Assembly: GCF_001583495.1 (NCBI RefSeq)
Contig: NZ_LQAQ01000043.1
Span: 1 to 64,000, forward strand
Length of the DNA: 64,000 bases
Direction of reading: 5' to 3'
Source: Flammeovirga sp. SJP92
Lineage (GTDB): Bacteria > Bacteroidota > Bacteroidia > Cytophagales > Flammeovirgaceae
Shown: positions 9,360 through 19,370 of the stretch, in pieces
How the letters are laid out: every line of letters starts with the position of its first letter
Position numbering within the stretch: position 1 is the stretch's first letter
Program-made: the position numbers and the translations under genes
The notes under the pieces: model-generated
What the model was told of the DNA's origin: nothing
The model's database searches: none
What the model saw: only the letters and a program-made list of their open reading frames with translations

Positions 9360-12300
9360 TTAGAATTGTAATGAAAGACCTGCTCTGTAAGTAGCGGCAA
9401 CAGGATATTTACCTGTGTCAACACCACGATAGAAGACATTTTTTGAACCGACCTCTGGGTCGTAACCTGTATAATTTGTAAACACAAATGGATTTTGAGC
9501 ACTTACATACACTCTGAAATTATTGATGCCCAATTTGCTTACCGTTTGCTGTGGAAGAGTATAACCAAAAGTGATGTTTTGGATTTTCAAATAAGAACCA
9601 TCTTCTAAGAAGAAATCAGAATAAGTCCTGATGTTCATGTGAGATGAACTTCTTCTTGGAGTAGGGATATCTGAAGTAGGGTTCTCAGGTGACCAAGCGT
9701 TCACCAACTCTTTACTTGTCTTTTGCTGATGTGCATAAGCTCTTGGTCCGTTATAGATTTTAGCGCCATAAGAACCAAACAGCATCACGCTCAAATCAAA
9801 ACCTTTATAACCTAACGCTATTGAAAGACCTGCTTCCCAAAGTGGTGTACCGCTTCCTTGATATATTCTATCGTCTTGACCGATTTCACCGTCACCATTT
9901 ACATCCACATATTTCAAGTCACCGATTTTGGCAGTAGGAATCATTTTTTGATATTCAATTAATTCTTCTTCCGTTTTAATAGTTCCATCCGTTGGAATTA
10001 AGAAAAATGCACCTGCTTCATAACCTGGAATTAAGAAAGTAGTAGGTTCAGAAGAGTTGCCTAATGGACGTCCACCCGGAACGGATTCCATGGTAGGAGC
10101 CAAAGCAGTTACTTCGTTGAAGTTTCTAGTGAACGTACCATTTACAGTCAGTTTCAGTTTATTGATATGTGTATTATACCCTAATCCCAATTCAATACCT
10201 TGGTTGGTTAAGTTACCCACGTTTTGCCACATTTTATTGTAGCTTCCTGTGATGGTACCTCCTGCTGAAGGTGGAAGTTCTACAGGCAATAACATGTCTT
10301 TCTTCTCAGATCTATATAAATCAAAATTAAAGAAGAAACGACCAGAAAATAACTCACCATCTAAACCGATGTTTTGTGAAATGTTGGTTTCCCAAGTGAT
10401 GTTTTCATCCACATAAGTAGGATTCGTGGCACCAGGGTAAAGAATATCATTTTCACCAATTCCTAATACATAATCGACTTGTGGTGTAATGATGGAAACG
10501 TAAGGTAAATCAGCAATTAAGTTACCCAAACCTTGGCCTGCTTTATCGCTACCTGTTTCACCATAACCGGCTCTAAGTTTTAAATTACTGATGGTTGGTT
10601 TTAAAGCGTCAAAGAATTTTTCCTCACTGATGTTCCAACCTGCTGAGAACGACTTGAAGTTACCCCAGTTGTTGCTTGGATGGAATCTTGAAGAGCCGTC
10701 TCTACGAATACTCGCACTGACCATATATTTACCAGCGTAGCTATATTGCACACGACCTAATAAACCAATGTTAGAACTTGCCGCATAACGTTGATCTACT
10801 CCTCTGATATCTTGGGCTACGCCAAGGTTAGGAATATTGTTTGGCATATTCATGGCGTGTACCATACGTCTGTTGGCCTCAGCCGTTTCCCAAGTATTAC
10901 CTGCTAATAGACTTACATTATGTTTACCCCATTTTTTATTATAAGTGGCAGTATATTCTTGAATAGTTCTTAAGTTGAACGTATCAATAAAGCGAAGCTC
11001 ATTTAATGGTTTTGAAGCACGAGTAATGTACTCTCCATTGTTGCTGTAAACATCGAAAGTAGGGCTAAACCAATAATCATTCGTAGTGGAGTAAGAACCA
11101 CCAATGTTGGCATTCAGCTTTAGTCCTTTCAACACTTCATAAGTGATTTTAGCATTACCATTATAATTGTTACCCGTAGTTTCATTCGTTTCATTGATAC
11201 GCGCCAATAGGTTGGTCATTCTCTCAGGGTTCGCTCCTTCAATCACATATTCATCATTTCTGCTGATACCCGCTCTGTAAGGATCTTGACGAAGTGCTTG
11301 ATATTGAATATTATTCGGAGGGTTATCCTTATAGCTGTTTTGGTAACCCATATTGATTTGCACCTTCAATTTATTCTTTTCAAAAGTGGTATTCGCTCTC
11401 AACGTTTTTCTTTGATACGCCGAAGAAATTTGAATGCCCTGCTGATCAAATAAAGTACCGACAATCGAATACGTTAGGTTTTTTGAACCACCAGACAATC
11501 TCAATGAATGGTTTTGAATAGGGGCCATATCTACCTGAAGTTCTCTTAGCCAATCCGTATTGTAATGCATCGCATTCGGGTTGTTGTCCAATGGATTGGG
11601 AGTACTAGGATCACCTTTCCACATTAGGTGGTTGATATACATGGCGTCAGTTGTATTGGCTAAATGTATGTCAGAAGTGATTTTCTGCACACCGTAGTAC
11701 GAATCCAAAGTCACTGACATTTTTCCTTTTTCACCTCTTTTTGTTGTGATCAAAACTACACCCGCCGAAGCTCTTGAACCATAGATAGCCGCTGAAGCAC
11801 CATCCTTCAATACCTCAATGGATTCGATTTCCTGAGGAGCAATATTAGGATTGGTCGTATACGTCACACCATCCACTACATAAAGCGGTTCAGAACCTCC
11901 TTCTTGGAAAGAAGAAACACCTCTAATTGTAATTGTAGCATTTTCACCTGGAGCACCAGACTCAGAACTTACACTTACACCCGCCATTTGTCCCTGAATC
12001 GCCGTAGCCAAATCTGAAGTAGCCAAACTGTTGATCTGTTCAGACTTCACTTGTGCCACCGAACCGGTCACTTCACGTTTTTCTTGTTGGCCATAACCAA
12101 TAACAACTACCTCATCCAATGATTCTACATCAAGTTCCATTTGAAGGTTGATCTCTGACTTTTTGCTCACTTCGATTTCAGCAGGCTTATACCCGATATA
12201 TGAATAAACAAGGACACTGCCTTTTTCACTTACCATGATATTGTATCTACCGTCAAAATCAGTGACCGTACCAATTGTCGTTCCTTTAATCAAGACATTG

Positions 12301-12461
12301 ACTCCCGGTATAGGAGCTTGTTCTTCATCTACAATAGTACCGCTTACCTGAAAGGTTTTTTGAGCATAGAGTTTTGAGGTCATTCCAAGAGTAAATAGAA
12401 TACCTAGCAAAAACATTTTCCGAAATAGAAGTTGATAAATTACTGATAATTTTCTTTTCAT
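9360..12461 (-). CDS. SusC/RagA family TonB-dependent outer-membrane transporter
   Basis: 1033 residues. After a signal peptide ending SKLYAQ comes a carboxypeptidase-regulatory-like domain (about 38-110, FQVSGTIVDEEQAPIPGVNV). The SusC TonB-box/plug region follows (LDEVVVIGYGQQEKREVTGS), then the plug (SGAPGENATITIRGVSSF) and a 22-strand barrel ending in aromatic residues (YRAGLSLQF). It imports oligosaccharides with energy from TonB-ExbBD, capped by SusD. It is the first gene of the minus-strand PUL operon. The neighbouring HTCS gene lies 261 bp upstream on the same strand. The start codon overlaps ATGAAATGA, and a TAGCTTTG minus-7 element lies 31 nt upstream. Confidence 0.95.
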   Translation of the reverse strand: MKRKLSVIYQLLFRKMFLLGILFTLGMTSKLYAQKTFQVSGTIVDEEQAPIPGVNVLIKGTTIGTVTDFDGRYNIMVSEKGSVLVYSYIGYKPAEIEVSKKSEINLQMELDVESLDEVVVIGYGQQEKREVTGSVAQVKSEQINSLATSDLATAIQGQMAGVSVSSESGAPGENATITIRGVSSFQEGGSEPLYVVDGVTYTTNPNIAPQEIESIEVLKDGASAAIYGSRASAGVVLITTKRGEKGKMSVTLDSYYGVQKITSDIHLANTTDAMYINHLMWKGDPSTPNPLDNNPNAMHYNTDWLRELQVDMAPIQNHSLRLSGGSKNLTYSIVGTLFDQQGIQISSAYQRKTLRANTTFEKNKLKVQINMGYQNSYKDNPPNNIQYQALRQDPYRAGISRNDEYVIEGANPERMTNLLARINETNETTGNNYNGNAKITYEVLKGLKLNANIGGSYSTTNDYWFSPTFDVYSNNGEYITRASKPLNELRFIDTFNLRTIQEYTATYNKKWGKHNVSLLAGNTWETAEANRRMVHAMNMPNNIPNLGVAQDIRGVDQRYAASSNIGLLGRVQYSYAGKYMVSASIRRDGSSRFHPSNNWGNFKSFSAGWNISEEKFFDALKPTISNLKLRAGYGETGSDKAGQGLGNLIADLPYVSIITPQVDYVLGIGENDILYPGATNPTYVDENITWETNISQNIGLDGELFSGRFFFNFDLYRSEKKDMLLPVELPPSAGGTITGSYNKMWQNVGNLTNQGIELGLGYNTHINKLKLTVNGTFTRNFNEVTALAPTMESVPGGRPLGNSSEPTTFLIPGYEAGAFFLIPTDGTIKTEEELIEYQKMIPTAKIGDLKYVDVNGDGEIGQDDRIYQGSGTPLWEAGLSIALGYKGFDLSVMLFGSYGAKIYNGPRAYAHQQKTSKELVNAWSPENPTSDIPTPRRSSSHMNIRTYSDFFLEDGSYLKIQNITFGYTLPQQTVSKLGINNFRVYVSAQNPFVFTNYTGYDPEVGSKNVFYRGVDTGKYPVAATYRAGLSLQF

Positions 12462-12492
12462 TTCATTAAAAAATTTATTCTTAATAATGACT

Positions 12493-12527
12493 CAAAGCTA
12501 AGCGTACATCTGACACCTATTGCGTAC
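12493..12527 (-). promoter_or_regulatory. susC promoter with paired GTACGC direct repeats
   Basis: On the minus strand TAGCTTTG (12500-12493) matches the Bacteroidota minus-7 consensus TAnnTTTG and ends 31 nt before the susC ATG. Two GTACGC hexamers (12527-12522 and 12507-12502) lie immediately upstream, exactly 20 bp apart, or about two helical turns. This is suitable for an AraC-type dimer. HTCS binding here is inferred from position only. Confidence 0.5.
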
Positions 12528-12722
12528 GAATACCTCTAAAAAATGGGGGTGGTAAATATCTTGTTGGTAAATAAAAAAATCCCTTTTGAAATGGTCTGTA
12601 AATTATTTCCCCCTACTTTTTTAAAGTAGTATTCAAAGTCAAGTTAAGTTCAAGTAATACAGTGTTTTACGGTGTGTGTTTTTCATTTCATTTAAATTAA
12701 AATAGGGCGTAAATACATGGCG

Positions 12723-15700
12723 TTATTCTGTTTTTGCATCTTCAACTTCCTCTTCTTTTTTCTTTTTATTGCGTAAGAAATGAGAAGGCGGAACACCAAA
12801 TTCTTTCTTGAAACAGTTTCTGAAATATTTCAAATCACTAAATCCAACCTCATAGGTGACATCACTTACACCATACCTTCCCATTTTCAGTAATTGCGCG
12901 GCCCTTTTTAATCGGATATTTCGAATAAAGATTTTGGCCGTTTGTTCCGTCAATGCTTTTAATTTTTGATTCAATCGGAGAGGAGTAGTGCCATATTCAT
13001 AAGCCAACTTCTCAACGGTAAACTTAGGGTCAGAAATATTCTCCTCTACAATCGCTACCAAACGGTTCAAGAAGCGTTCATCGATGGAAGTAAAGGTCAC
13101 TTCACTTGGTTGCGTATCAATGTTTGTTCTAAAATTCTTTTGCAAACGTCTTCTATTTTCCACCAAAGTATTAATTCTCGCCATCAATACTTCTGTATTA
13201 AAAGGTTTGGTAACATAAGCATCCACGCCATATTCATAACCTTTTAGTTTACTGTCGCTTGAATTTTTGGCAGTAAGCAAAATGATCGGTAAATGACAAA
13301 CTTGTGCATCTTCACGGATTTTCTTAGTCAATTCATAACCGTCCATCACCGGCATCATGATGTCAGAAAGAATTAGATTTGGCATTACTTCTTTGGCCAA
13401 TTGGAATGCTTTTTCTCCATCTTCAGCCTTATAGACCTTGAAAGTATCTTTTAATAATTCATACAAAAGGTCTAGAATAGCAGGGTTGTCGTCTGCAATA
13501 ACAATTTTCGGTTTTGTAGTCAAACTTAATTCCTCTTCTTGAGCCGTTAACTCTTCTTCTTCCTCGCTTTCAATCATTAAGGTCTCTTCAGGAAGGGCCT
13601 CTATTTTGACGTCATTTTCATAAGCCACTTCATTGAGTGGGAATTTGATTTTGAACGTTGAACCTGCATTTTTCTCGCTTTCCACTTCAATGGTTCCATG
13701 ATGCAATTCCACTAAACTTTTAGTGAAAGACAATCCAATACCTGTTCCTTCGCTTTTACCTTTGGATTTAGAGTGATTTTCCACTTGATAAAAGGGTTCG
13801 AATAAATATTTTAAATGATCTTCTGAAATACCAAAACCCGTATCTTTCACTTCAATCACCACATCTTCATACTCTTGCTGAATAGTTAATTTCACCTGTC
13901 CAGCATAAGTAAATTTAAAGGCGTTGGATAATAGGTTATTCAGTATTTTTTTGAGTTTATCTTGATCAAAATAACCTTGAATAGAGTGTGTTTTGATGTC
14001 CAATGTGAAATCAACACGTTCATGATTGGCAAATTCCTTAAAAGAATGATAAATCTGCTCTGTAAATAATACCCAATCACCTTCTTTTACTTGAAGGGCT
14101 GTATGTCCTTGTTCCATCTTTCTGAAGTCCAGAAGTTGGTTGACAAGATTCATTAAGTGATTGACATTTTTATGAATCAACTTATAATATTTCTCTTTCT
14201 CCAAAGAGGAATAAGCACTTCCCTTACTAATAAGCTGTTCGATAGGTGTATGAATCAACGTCAAAGGCGTTCGCAATTCATGAGAAATATTAGTGAAGAA
14301 TTGCAACTTCATTTGGCTCAAATGCTCCAGTTTTTCTCTTTCAAATTGTTCTAATTCTAATTGATGTCTCTTTTTGACAGTAATCAGTGAGAACCTAGAG
14401 AAAAGGTAAACAAAGAAAATAATCGCTATAGCGTATAAGATTTTCGCCCAAACAGTAGCCCACCAAGGTGACGCAATTTCTAAGTCTAAGAACAATGATT
14501 TTGGATTCCAAATATTATCTCCATTGGAGGCTTTTACTTCTAAAGTGTAACTGCCTGGAGATAAGTTGGTGTATTTTGCAATTCTAAAATCAGCATCCGT
14601 TGTGATCCAATCCTTATCAAAACCATTCAGTTTATATTTGTATTTGTTTTTATAGGGAGAACCAAAATGCAAACCCGCAAACTGAACAGCAAAGCTATTT
14701 TGATCATGGTTCAGTTTTATACTCTGCGTATATTGTATGTTTTTACTCAAAATTGTATTGCCATCCAAAGTGTCATTGACATGGATAGTTTGGTTCAATA
14801 CGCTCAATTCAGTAAAAACAAGATCTCCGACCAAATAGTCATCAACAATCTCATGAGGAGTGAAATAATTGACACCATTGACACCGCCAAACATCAAATC
14901 ACCATTTTTTAATTTACACGAAGCCAAATCACTGAATTCATTATCCTGAAGGCCGTCACTGATATTGTAATTTTTGATTTCTCTAGAATCTAAATTGATT
15001 TTGGTGATGCCATTATTACTACTGATCCAAAGGTTTTGATAATCGTCTTCCAAAATCGATTTAATGATATTACTAGGAAGTCCATCTTTGATTGTGATAT
15101 GTTCAAAATTGATCTCCTCATCTTTGACATTTTCCGGGTTGAAAATACTTAATCCACCACCCATTGTCCCAATCCATATCTCACCATTGGAAGCTTCAAA
15201 AACAGGTAAAACATAATTGTAAGAAAGACTATTACTTTGGTTAGGTTGATTTTGATACAACTCAAATTCAGGTTTTTCTTTCAATTTTTGATCTTTAGGA
15301 ATGAAGACCAAACCTTGTGAAGAGCCAACCCAGAGGTTGCCATAGCTATCAATCAAAATACTACGAATCAGTTTCACTCTTTCATTTTTAAGGTCTTTCT
15401 GATTTGTAACACTCGTCCACTCAATTTTATTCCCTTTTTTAATGCCTCTAATTAAGCCATCTCCATATGTACCCAACCATATCACATTATTGCCATCACT
15501 TTTAATGGCAAAAGCAGGCGCATCTTCATTTTCTGTCAAAAGGTCTTGAGCAGTGATATCCTTTAGTTTTTCAAGGTTAAGATCAATATCGAGGTTATAC
15601 ACTTTTCCTTTTTTACGAATACCAATAATGAGTTGATCACCCCATTCCGTAATATCAAAAGTGGTATTGGTTTTTATTTTTTCAAAAGTCAATTTTTTAT

Positions 15701-16916
15701 AACCATGATCTAAGCCTTCAGTGCTGTTTTCAAGGACATTCAATGAACCACCTTGCGTACCAATCCAGATTCTGTTTTTACTGTCTTCGTAAATGGATCT
15801 GATTTTATTATATGAAATACTTGATTTGTCATTAGTTTTATAGATGTCTTTAAATCGTTTACCATTGGGATTGTATTTGATGATACCGCCTCCTTTAGTG
15901 CCAATCCAAATTACGCCTAACTTATCTTTAAACACTTCTGTAATGATGTTGATTTTTAGTGCATCAAAATTATCACTATGAATATGCTTTTTCTTGACAT
16001 AGGTTCCACTAACTTCATCATATTCCATAAAAAACAAACCTTTTCTAGTCCCGCCTAGCATGTGTTTGTTAGGATCAATACAGAGTGTATTAAAACGTTC
16101 TGTTGAAACTTTTCTCAGTGTTGATCTTTCTTCATTAAAAAGATACACGCCGTGTGGGCCACAAAAAAAGACGCCTTCTTCAGATTCCTTAATATCTTTG
16201 ATCGGTGTGACTTTTGCTTTTGAGATTTCTTTGAAACTATAAGAAGGCTGATTGTTGGAAGGTTTAATAGCGATTTGTAACCCCTTTTTCGTTCCTACCC
16301 ATAAGTTCCCATTTCTATCATTGAAAAGTTTAGCTACGTGATTGGATATGATGCTTTTAGAATTGTGATGATTGGCGTAATATTTTTTAGCCTTGAATTT
16401 ATCTTTAGTCAATTCCTCTGTTGGAATGCAGTTGAGACCTTTTGTAGTTCCTACCCATAAGTTACCGTCCTCATCCAATGCTAACGAATGAACATTGTTA
16501 GAACTAAGTATTTTTGATCCTTCTGTATTTCGAAAAGAAGTCATTTCACCTGTCTCCAAATTCAAACGGCAAATCCCAGAATTCAGTAATCCTATCCAAA
16601 GATTATTGTATTGATCTTCTTGAAAACAACTAATGATATTAGACGTCAATTGATGGGTGTCCATACTATAGTTTGTGAAATTGTAACCGTCAAATCTACT
16701 AATTCCGGCGTTGGTTCCAAACCACATCAAACCCTTGCTGTCTTGATAAATACTCGTAATATCATTTTGCACTAAACCGTTTTTTGTAGAGTACCATTGT
16801 ATGTCAAAGACGATCTCATTTTCCTGGGCAAAAGATATATGCGAGAAAAATGAAAGTAGTAATAGGGTAATTTTAGCAATTATAGTCCTGTTGATGACGG
16901 AGTAGTTGTTTTTCAT
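12723..16916 (-). CDS. Hybrid two-component system sensor histidine kinase/response regulator (HTCS)
   Basis: 1397 residues. A signal peptide is followed by a periplasmic sensor of Reg_prop propeller blades (for example DSKGLMWFGTNAGISRFDGY and DEDGNLWVGTTKGL). A Y_Y_Y domain (about 735-810) and a membrane segment (about 820-845) come next. The cytoplasmic part has a HisKA helix with phospho-acceptor H879 in NISHELRTPL, an HATPase domain (NNLLSNAFKFT, DTGFGI, GTGIGLS), and a receiver domain with D1185 in LSDIMMPVMDG and the KPF lysine. It ends with an AraC DNA-binding domain (about 1275-1385). All catalytic residues seem present. An acidic linker rich in Glu separates HATPase from receiver. 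HTCS proteins sense PUL oligosaccharides in the periplasm and switch on adjacent susCD. It heads the PUL, upstream of susC on the same strand. Confidence 0.95.
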   Translation of the reverse strand: MKNNYSVINRTIIAKITLLLLSFFSHISFAQENEIVFDIQWYSTKNGLVQNDITSIYQDSKGLMWFGTNAGISRFDGYNFTNYSMDTHQLTSNIISCFQEDQYNNLWIGLLNSGICRLNLETGEMTSFRNTEGSKILSSNNVHSLALDEDGNLWVGTTKGLNCIPTEELTKDKFKAKKYYANHHNSKSIISNHVAKLFNDRNGNLWVGTKKGLQIAIKPSNNQPSYSFKEISKAKVTPIKDIKESEEGVFFCGPHGVYLFNEERSTLRKVSTERFNTLCIDPNKHMLGGTRKGLFFMEYDEVSGTYVKKKHIHSDNFDALKINIITEVFKDKLGVIWIGTKGGGIIKYNPNGKRFKDIYKTNDKSSISYNKIRSIYEDSKNRIWIGTQGGSLNVLENSTEGLDHGYKKLTFEKIKTNTTFDITEWGDQLIIGIRKKGKVYNLDIDLNLEKLKDITAQDLLTENEDAPAFAIKSDGNNVIWLGTYGDGLIRGIKKGNKIEWTSVTNQKDLKNERVKLIRSILIDSYGNLWVGSSQGLVFIPKDQKLKEKPEFELYQNQPNQSNSLSYNYVLPVFEASNGEIWIGTMGGGLSIFNPENVKDEEINFEHITIKDGLPSNIIKSILEDDYQNLWISSNNGITKINLDSREIKNYNISDGLQDNEFSDLASCKLKNGDLMFGGVNGVNYFTPHEIVDDYLVGDLVFTELSVLNQTIHVNDTLDGNTILSKNIQYTQSIKLNHDQNSFAVQFAGLHFGSPYKNKYKYKLNGFDKDWITTDADFRIAKYTNLSPGSYTLEVKASNGDNIWNPKSLFLDLEIASPWWATVWAKILYAIAIIFFVYLFSRFSLITVKKRHQLELEQFEREKLEHLSQMKLQFFTNISHELRTPLTLIHTPIEQLISKGSAYSSLEKEKYYKLIHKNVNHLMNLVNQLLDFRKMEQGHTALQVKEGDWVLFTEQIYHSFKEFANHERVDFTLDIKTHSIQGYFDQDKLKKILNNLLSNAFKFTYAGQVKLTIQQEYEDVVIEVKDTGFGISEDHLKYLFEPFYQVENHSKSKGKSEGTGIGLSFTKSLVELHHGTIEVESEKNAGSTFKIKFPLNEVAYENDVKIEALPEETLMIESEEEEELTAQEEELSLTTKPKIVIADDNPAILDLLYELLKDTFKVYKAEDGEKAFQLAKEVMPNLILSDIMMPVMDGYELTKKIREDAQVCHLPIILLTAKNSSDSKLKGYEYGVDAYVTKPFNTEVLMARINTLVENRRRLQKNFRTNIDTQPSEVTFTSIDERFLNRLVAIVEENISDPKFTVEKLAYEYGTTPLRLNQKLKALTEQTAKIFIRNIRLKRAAQLLKMGRYGVSDVTYEVGFSDLKYFRNCFKKEFGVPPSHFLRNKKKKEEEVEDAKTE

Positions 16917-17440
16917 AAATTCATTTCATTAATGTGGATAGAGTATCTAAAAAATCTTCTCAAAAGCATTGTTTATAGCCCTTTTGAAGTGTTAGTGAAC
17001 GAATCACTCATTCATGTGGTGTAATTATTTACAAGGGTGAAATTAGTATTATTTATCCCTATTTTTCGCCCAATAGGGTACTTTTTCAAAATAACACCCG
17101 TTAATCAGCACTAAAATCAAGTGGTTCTATTTTCAAGGGTAGTCGTATTTAGTTTAAAAAATGATTCTTATACAAAAATAAGGTTTATGTATTAATATTA
17201 TCTATTGATGTAATGAATCCATAGGTTGTTAAAGGATAATATTTACTAAAAATTACTATTGTATGGCTTGATGTTCTCAAAAAGGTCAATCTCTCATTAA
17301 AACCACTTGTTTTTCGATCGGTAAATTATTACCCCAATTGATTTACTAAAATTCTCTAGCCTTCCCATCGTATCAATCTACATTTGTTTCAAGCAATACG
17401 GAAAATGTATTTCTGATTGTTTTTTGAAATTAAATCTAAC
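16917..17440. other. Divergent intergenic region between HTCS and the GH29 genes
   Basis: This AT-rich stretch has no gene-like frame. It holds ATGAAATGA (16921-16929, minus strand) just upstream of the HTCS start. A TACATTTG string at 17379-17386 matches a plus-strand minus-7 element but is about 280 nt from the next ATG. It probably contains the outward promoters for both transcripts. No clear terminator was seen. Confidence 0.4.
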
Positions 17441-17650
17441 TTAAGTACTAGGACAGAAGTAAAAGGACAAAATATCGTGCACCATGACTGAAGTCATGGG
17501 CAGGTGATATTGACGCCACCAACACTGAAGTGTTGCTTACGTTTCCAACTTTCAAGACTTCAGTCTTGATTAGGTTGGACTATCACCTGCCCATAGTTTT
17601 AACTATGGTGCACGAAACATTCGTTTGTTTTTGCCTTAGTGCTCCTTTAA
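17441..17650. repeat. TTAA-bounded MITE-like element containing a cloverleaf palindrome cluster
   Basis: The left end, TTAAGTACTAGGACA (17441), resembles the ends of the elements at 32596 and 62035. The inverted right end reads TTAAAGGAGCACTAAGGCA. Inside, 17476-17614 can fold into a multi-arm cross. The outer stem pairs CGTGCACCAT with ATGGTGCACG. A second stem pairs GGGCAGGTGATA (17498-17509) with TATCACCTGCCC (17581-17592). Local hairpins include CATGACTGAAGTCATG, AACACTGAAGTGTT, AAGACTTCAGTCTT and CATAGTTTTAACTATG. No open reading frame fits inside. Confidence 0.75.
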
Positions 17651-17848
17651 AAAATAAGAGAGTATGAAATTAATGAAAACACTTTCGCTGTCTGTTATGT
17701 GTGCATTGGGTGCTTGCCAAATGCAACCAAAACAGCAGGAACTAATCCTTTAAAAAATAAGAGAGTATGAAATTAATGAAAACACTTTCGCTGTCTGTTA
17801 TGTGTGCATTGGGTGCTTGCCAAATGCAACCAAAACAGCAGGAACTAA
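17643..17848 (+). repeat. Perfect 103-bp tandem duplication spanning the start of the GH29 gene
   Basis: 17643-17745 and 17746-17848 appear identical base for base. Each copy carries TCCTTTAAAAAATAAGAGAG, the ATG and the lipoprotein signal-peptide codons. Because 103 is not a multiple of three, the first copy reads out of frame with the gene and stops at 17753. A recent slippage or recombination event is likely. An assembly artefact is also possible. Confidence 0.9.
17664..17753 (+). pseudogene. Orphan 29-codon lipoprotein leader ORF created by the tandem duplication
   Basis: The ATG at 17664 has the same upstream sequence as the true GH29 start at 17767. It encodes 29 residues (MKLMKTLSLSVMCALGACQM, then nine more) and ends at TAA 17751-17753, 13 bp before the real start codon. 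It contains the complete lipobox LGAC, so a tiny acylated peptide could be made. It could also act as a translated leader that affects initiation of the downstream gene. More simply it may be a non-functional remnant. Confidence 0.6.
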
Positions 17849-19368
17849 AATCAACAGAAAAATTTACGGAAGATTGGGAGTCATTGGCCAAAGTGAATAA
17901 ATCACCAGATTGGTTTAGAGATGCCAAGTTTGGAATTTATACACACTGGGGACCAATTTCGGGTGCTTTTGTTAATATGAAGCCAAAACAAAAATTGGCA
18001 GGATGGCATGGTATGATGATGTACGGTAAAAACGGTATTCCAAATTGGAAATCCGGTGAATTGCCTAAACATAAAGACGGAACGGTCAATGATAGTCCAA
18101 CTACAAACTACTTACACCACGTAGAGCAATTTGGTGATCCTGCTGAATTCGGTTATAAATATTTAATTGAAAATTTCAAGCCTACAGGATTTGACCCACA
18201 AAAATGGGCTGAATTATTTGAAAAATCAGGAGCAAAATACGCTGGACCAGTAGCAATGCACCATGATAATTTCGCTATGTGGGATAGTAAAGCGACACGT
18301 TGGAACTCTGTTAATTATGGAGGAATAGATGTTTCTAAAGAGCTAAAATCTGAAGTGGAGAAAAGAGGGATGAAGTTTATCGCATCTTTCCATCATGCCT
18401 TTACTTGGAAATATTTTGCACCTGCACATGAATACGGTGGTGTTGATCCAGAAGATTACGATTTATACACTGATCCACATGATTTCTATAACAATGAACC
18501 TACAGAAAGATTCTATAAAGAATGGTGGGCGAAGTTGAAAGAATATATCGACAACTATCAACCTGACATCATTTGGTTTGACTGGTGGTTGGAAAATATG
18601 AACGAAGAAAGCAGAAAGAAATTCTTGGCGTATTACTACAACAAAGGTGAGGAGTGGAACAAAGAAGTTGCCGTACTTTTTAAAGAAGAAACTTTCCCGG
18701 AAATTTCAGCAATCCGTGATTACGAAAGAGGAAGACCAAATCAACCCAAACAAGATGCTTGGATCACGGATACTTCTCCAGGAACATGGTTCTACAGATC
18801 AAATGCAAAATTCGTTTCATCAGATGAACTTGTTGATATTTTGATTGATATCGTAGCCAAAAATGGTAACATGTTATTAAATGTTCCTCCAAATCCTGAT
18901 GGTACAATTCCAGTTGAAATGGAAAACCTTTTAGTTGATATGGGTGAATGGTTAGCGGTAAATGGTGATGCGATCTATGGTACTAGACCTTGGACTATTT
19001 TCGGTGAAGGTCCTACTAGACTTCCTGCTGGTGGTCACAAGATTGAAAGAAAGAAAATCAGATACAAAGAAACGGATATTCGTTTCACAAAAAAGAGCAA
19101 TAGTGAATTCTATGCTTTAGTGATGGATACTCCAAAAGGTGATATCAAAATCAAGTCATTAAGTACAGCAATCGGACTTTTAAATAACAAGATTGAGAAA
19201 GTAACGCTTTTAGGAAGTGATGAGGAATTGCAATGGGAGAGAACAGATGAAGGTCTGATCATCAAGCGTCCTAAATCATTCCCTACAGAATTTGCACATG
19301 CATTCAGAATCTTGAGTGAAGGTTACAGAGAAACTGAACTTGGAGGAGAATTCGAGCAAACATTATAA
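17767..19368 (+). CDS. GH29 family alpha-L-fucosidase, lipoprotein
   Basis: 533 residues. The N-terminus MKLMKTLSLSVMCALGACQ gives a lipoprotein signal with lipobox LGAC, so the enzyme is membrane-anchored facing the periplasm or surface. The GH29 TIM barrel begins WFRDAKFGIYTHWGP, with the fucose-binding His60, then AMHHDNFAMWDS (H165-H166). The nucleophile position is D272 in DIIWFDWW. The C-terminal beta domain ends near residue 520. The family removes terminal alpha-L-fucose with retention. Its start region is duplicated in tandem just upstream. The next GH29 gene begins 124 bp later on the same strand, after a hairpin repeat. Linkage specificity cannot be read from sequence. Confidence 0.9.
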   Translation: MKLMKTLSLSVMCALGACQMQPKQQELKSTEKFTEDWESLAKVNKSPDWFRDAKFGIYTHWGPISGAFVNMKPKQKLAGWHGMMMYGKNGIPNWKSGELPKHKDGTVNDSPTTNYLHHVEQFGDPAEFGYKYLIENFKPTGFDPQKWAELFEKSGAKYAGPVAMHHDNFAMWDSKATRWNSVNYGGIDVSKELKSEVEKRGMKFIASFHHAFTWKYFAPAHEYGGVDPEDYDLYTDPHDFYNNEPTERFYKEWWAKLKEYIDNYQPDIIWFDWWLENMNEESRKKFLAYYYNKGEEWNKEVAVLFKEETFPEISAIRDYERGRPNQPKQDAWITDTSPGTWFYRSNAKFVSSDELVDILIDIVAKNGNMLLNVPPNPDGTIPVEMENLLVDMGEWLAVNGDAIYGTRPWTIFGEGPTRLPAGGHKIERKKIRYKETDIRFTKKSNSEFYALVMDTPKGDIKIKSLSTAIGLLNNKIEKVTLLGSDEELQWERTDEGLIIKRPKSFPTEFAHAFRILSEGYRETELGGEFEQTL

Positions 19369-19370
19369 CC

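Noticed and set aside
12541-12573. GGTAAATA strings upstream of susC and other PUL genes as an HTCS box
   Set aside because: They occur near 12551, 12566, 17323, 22243 and 31420, but are AT-rich and irregularly spaced, so chance is likely.
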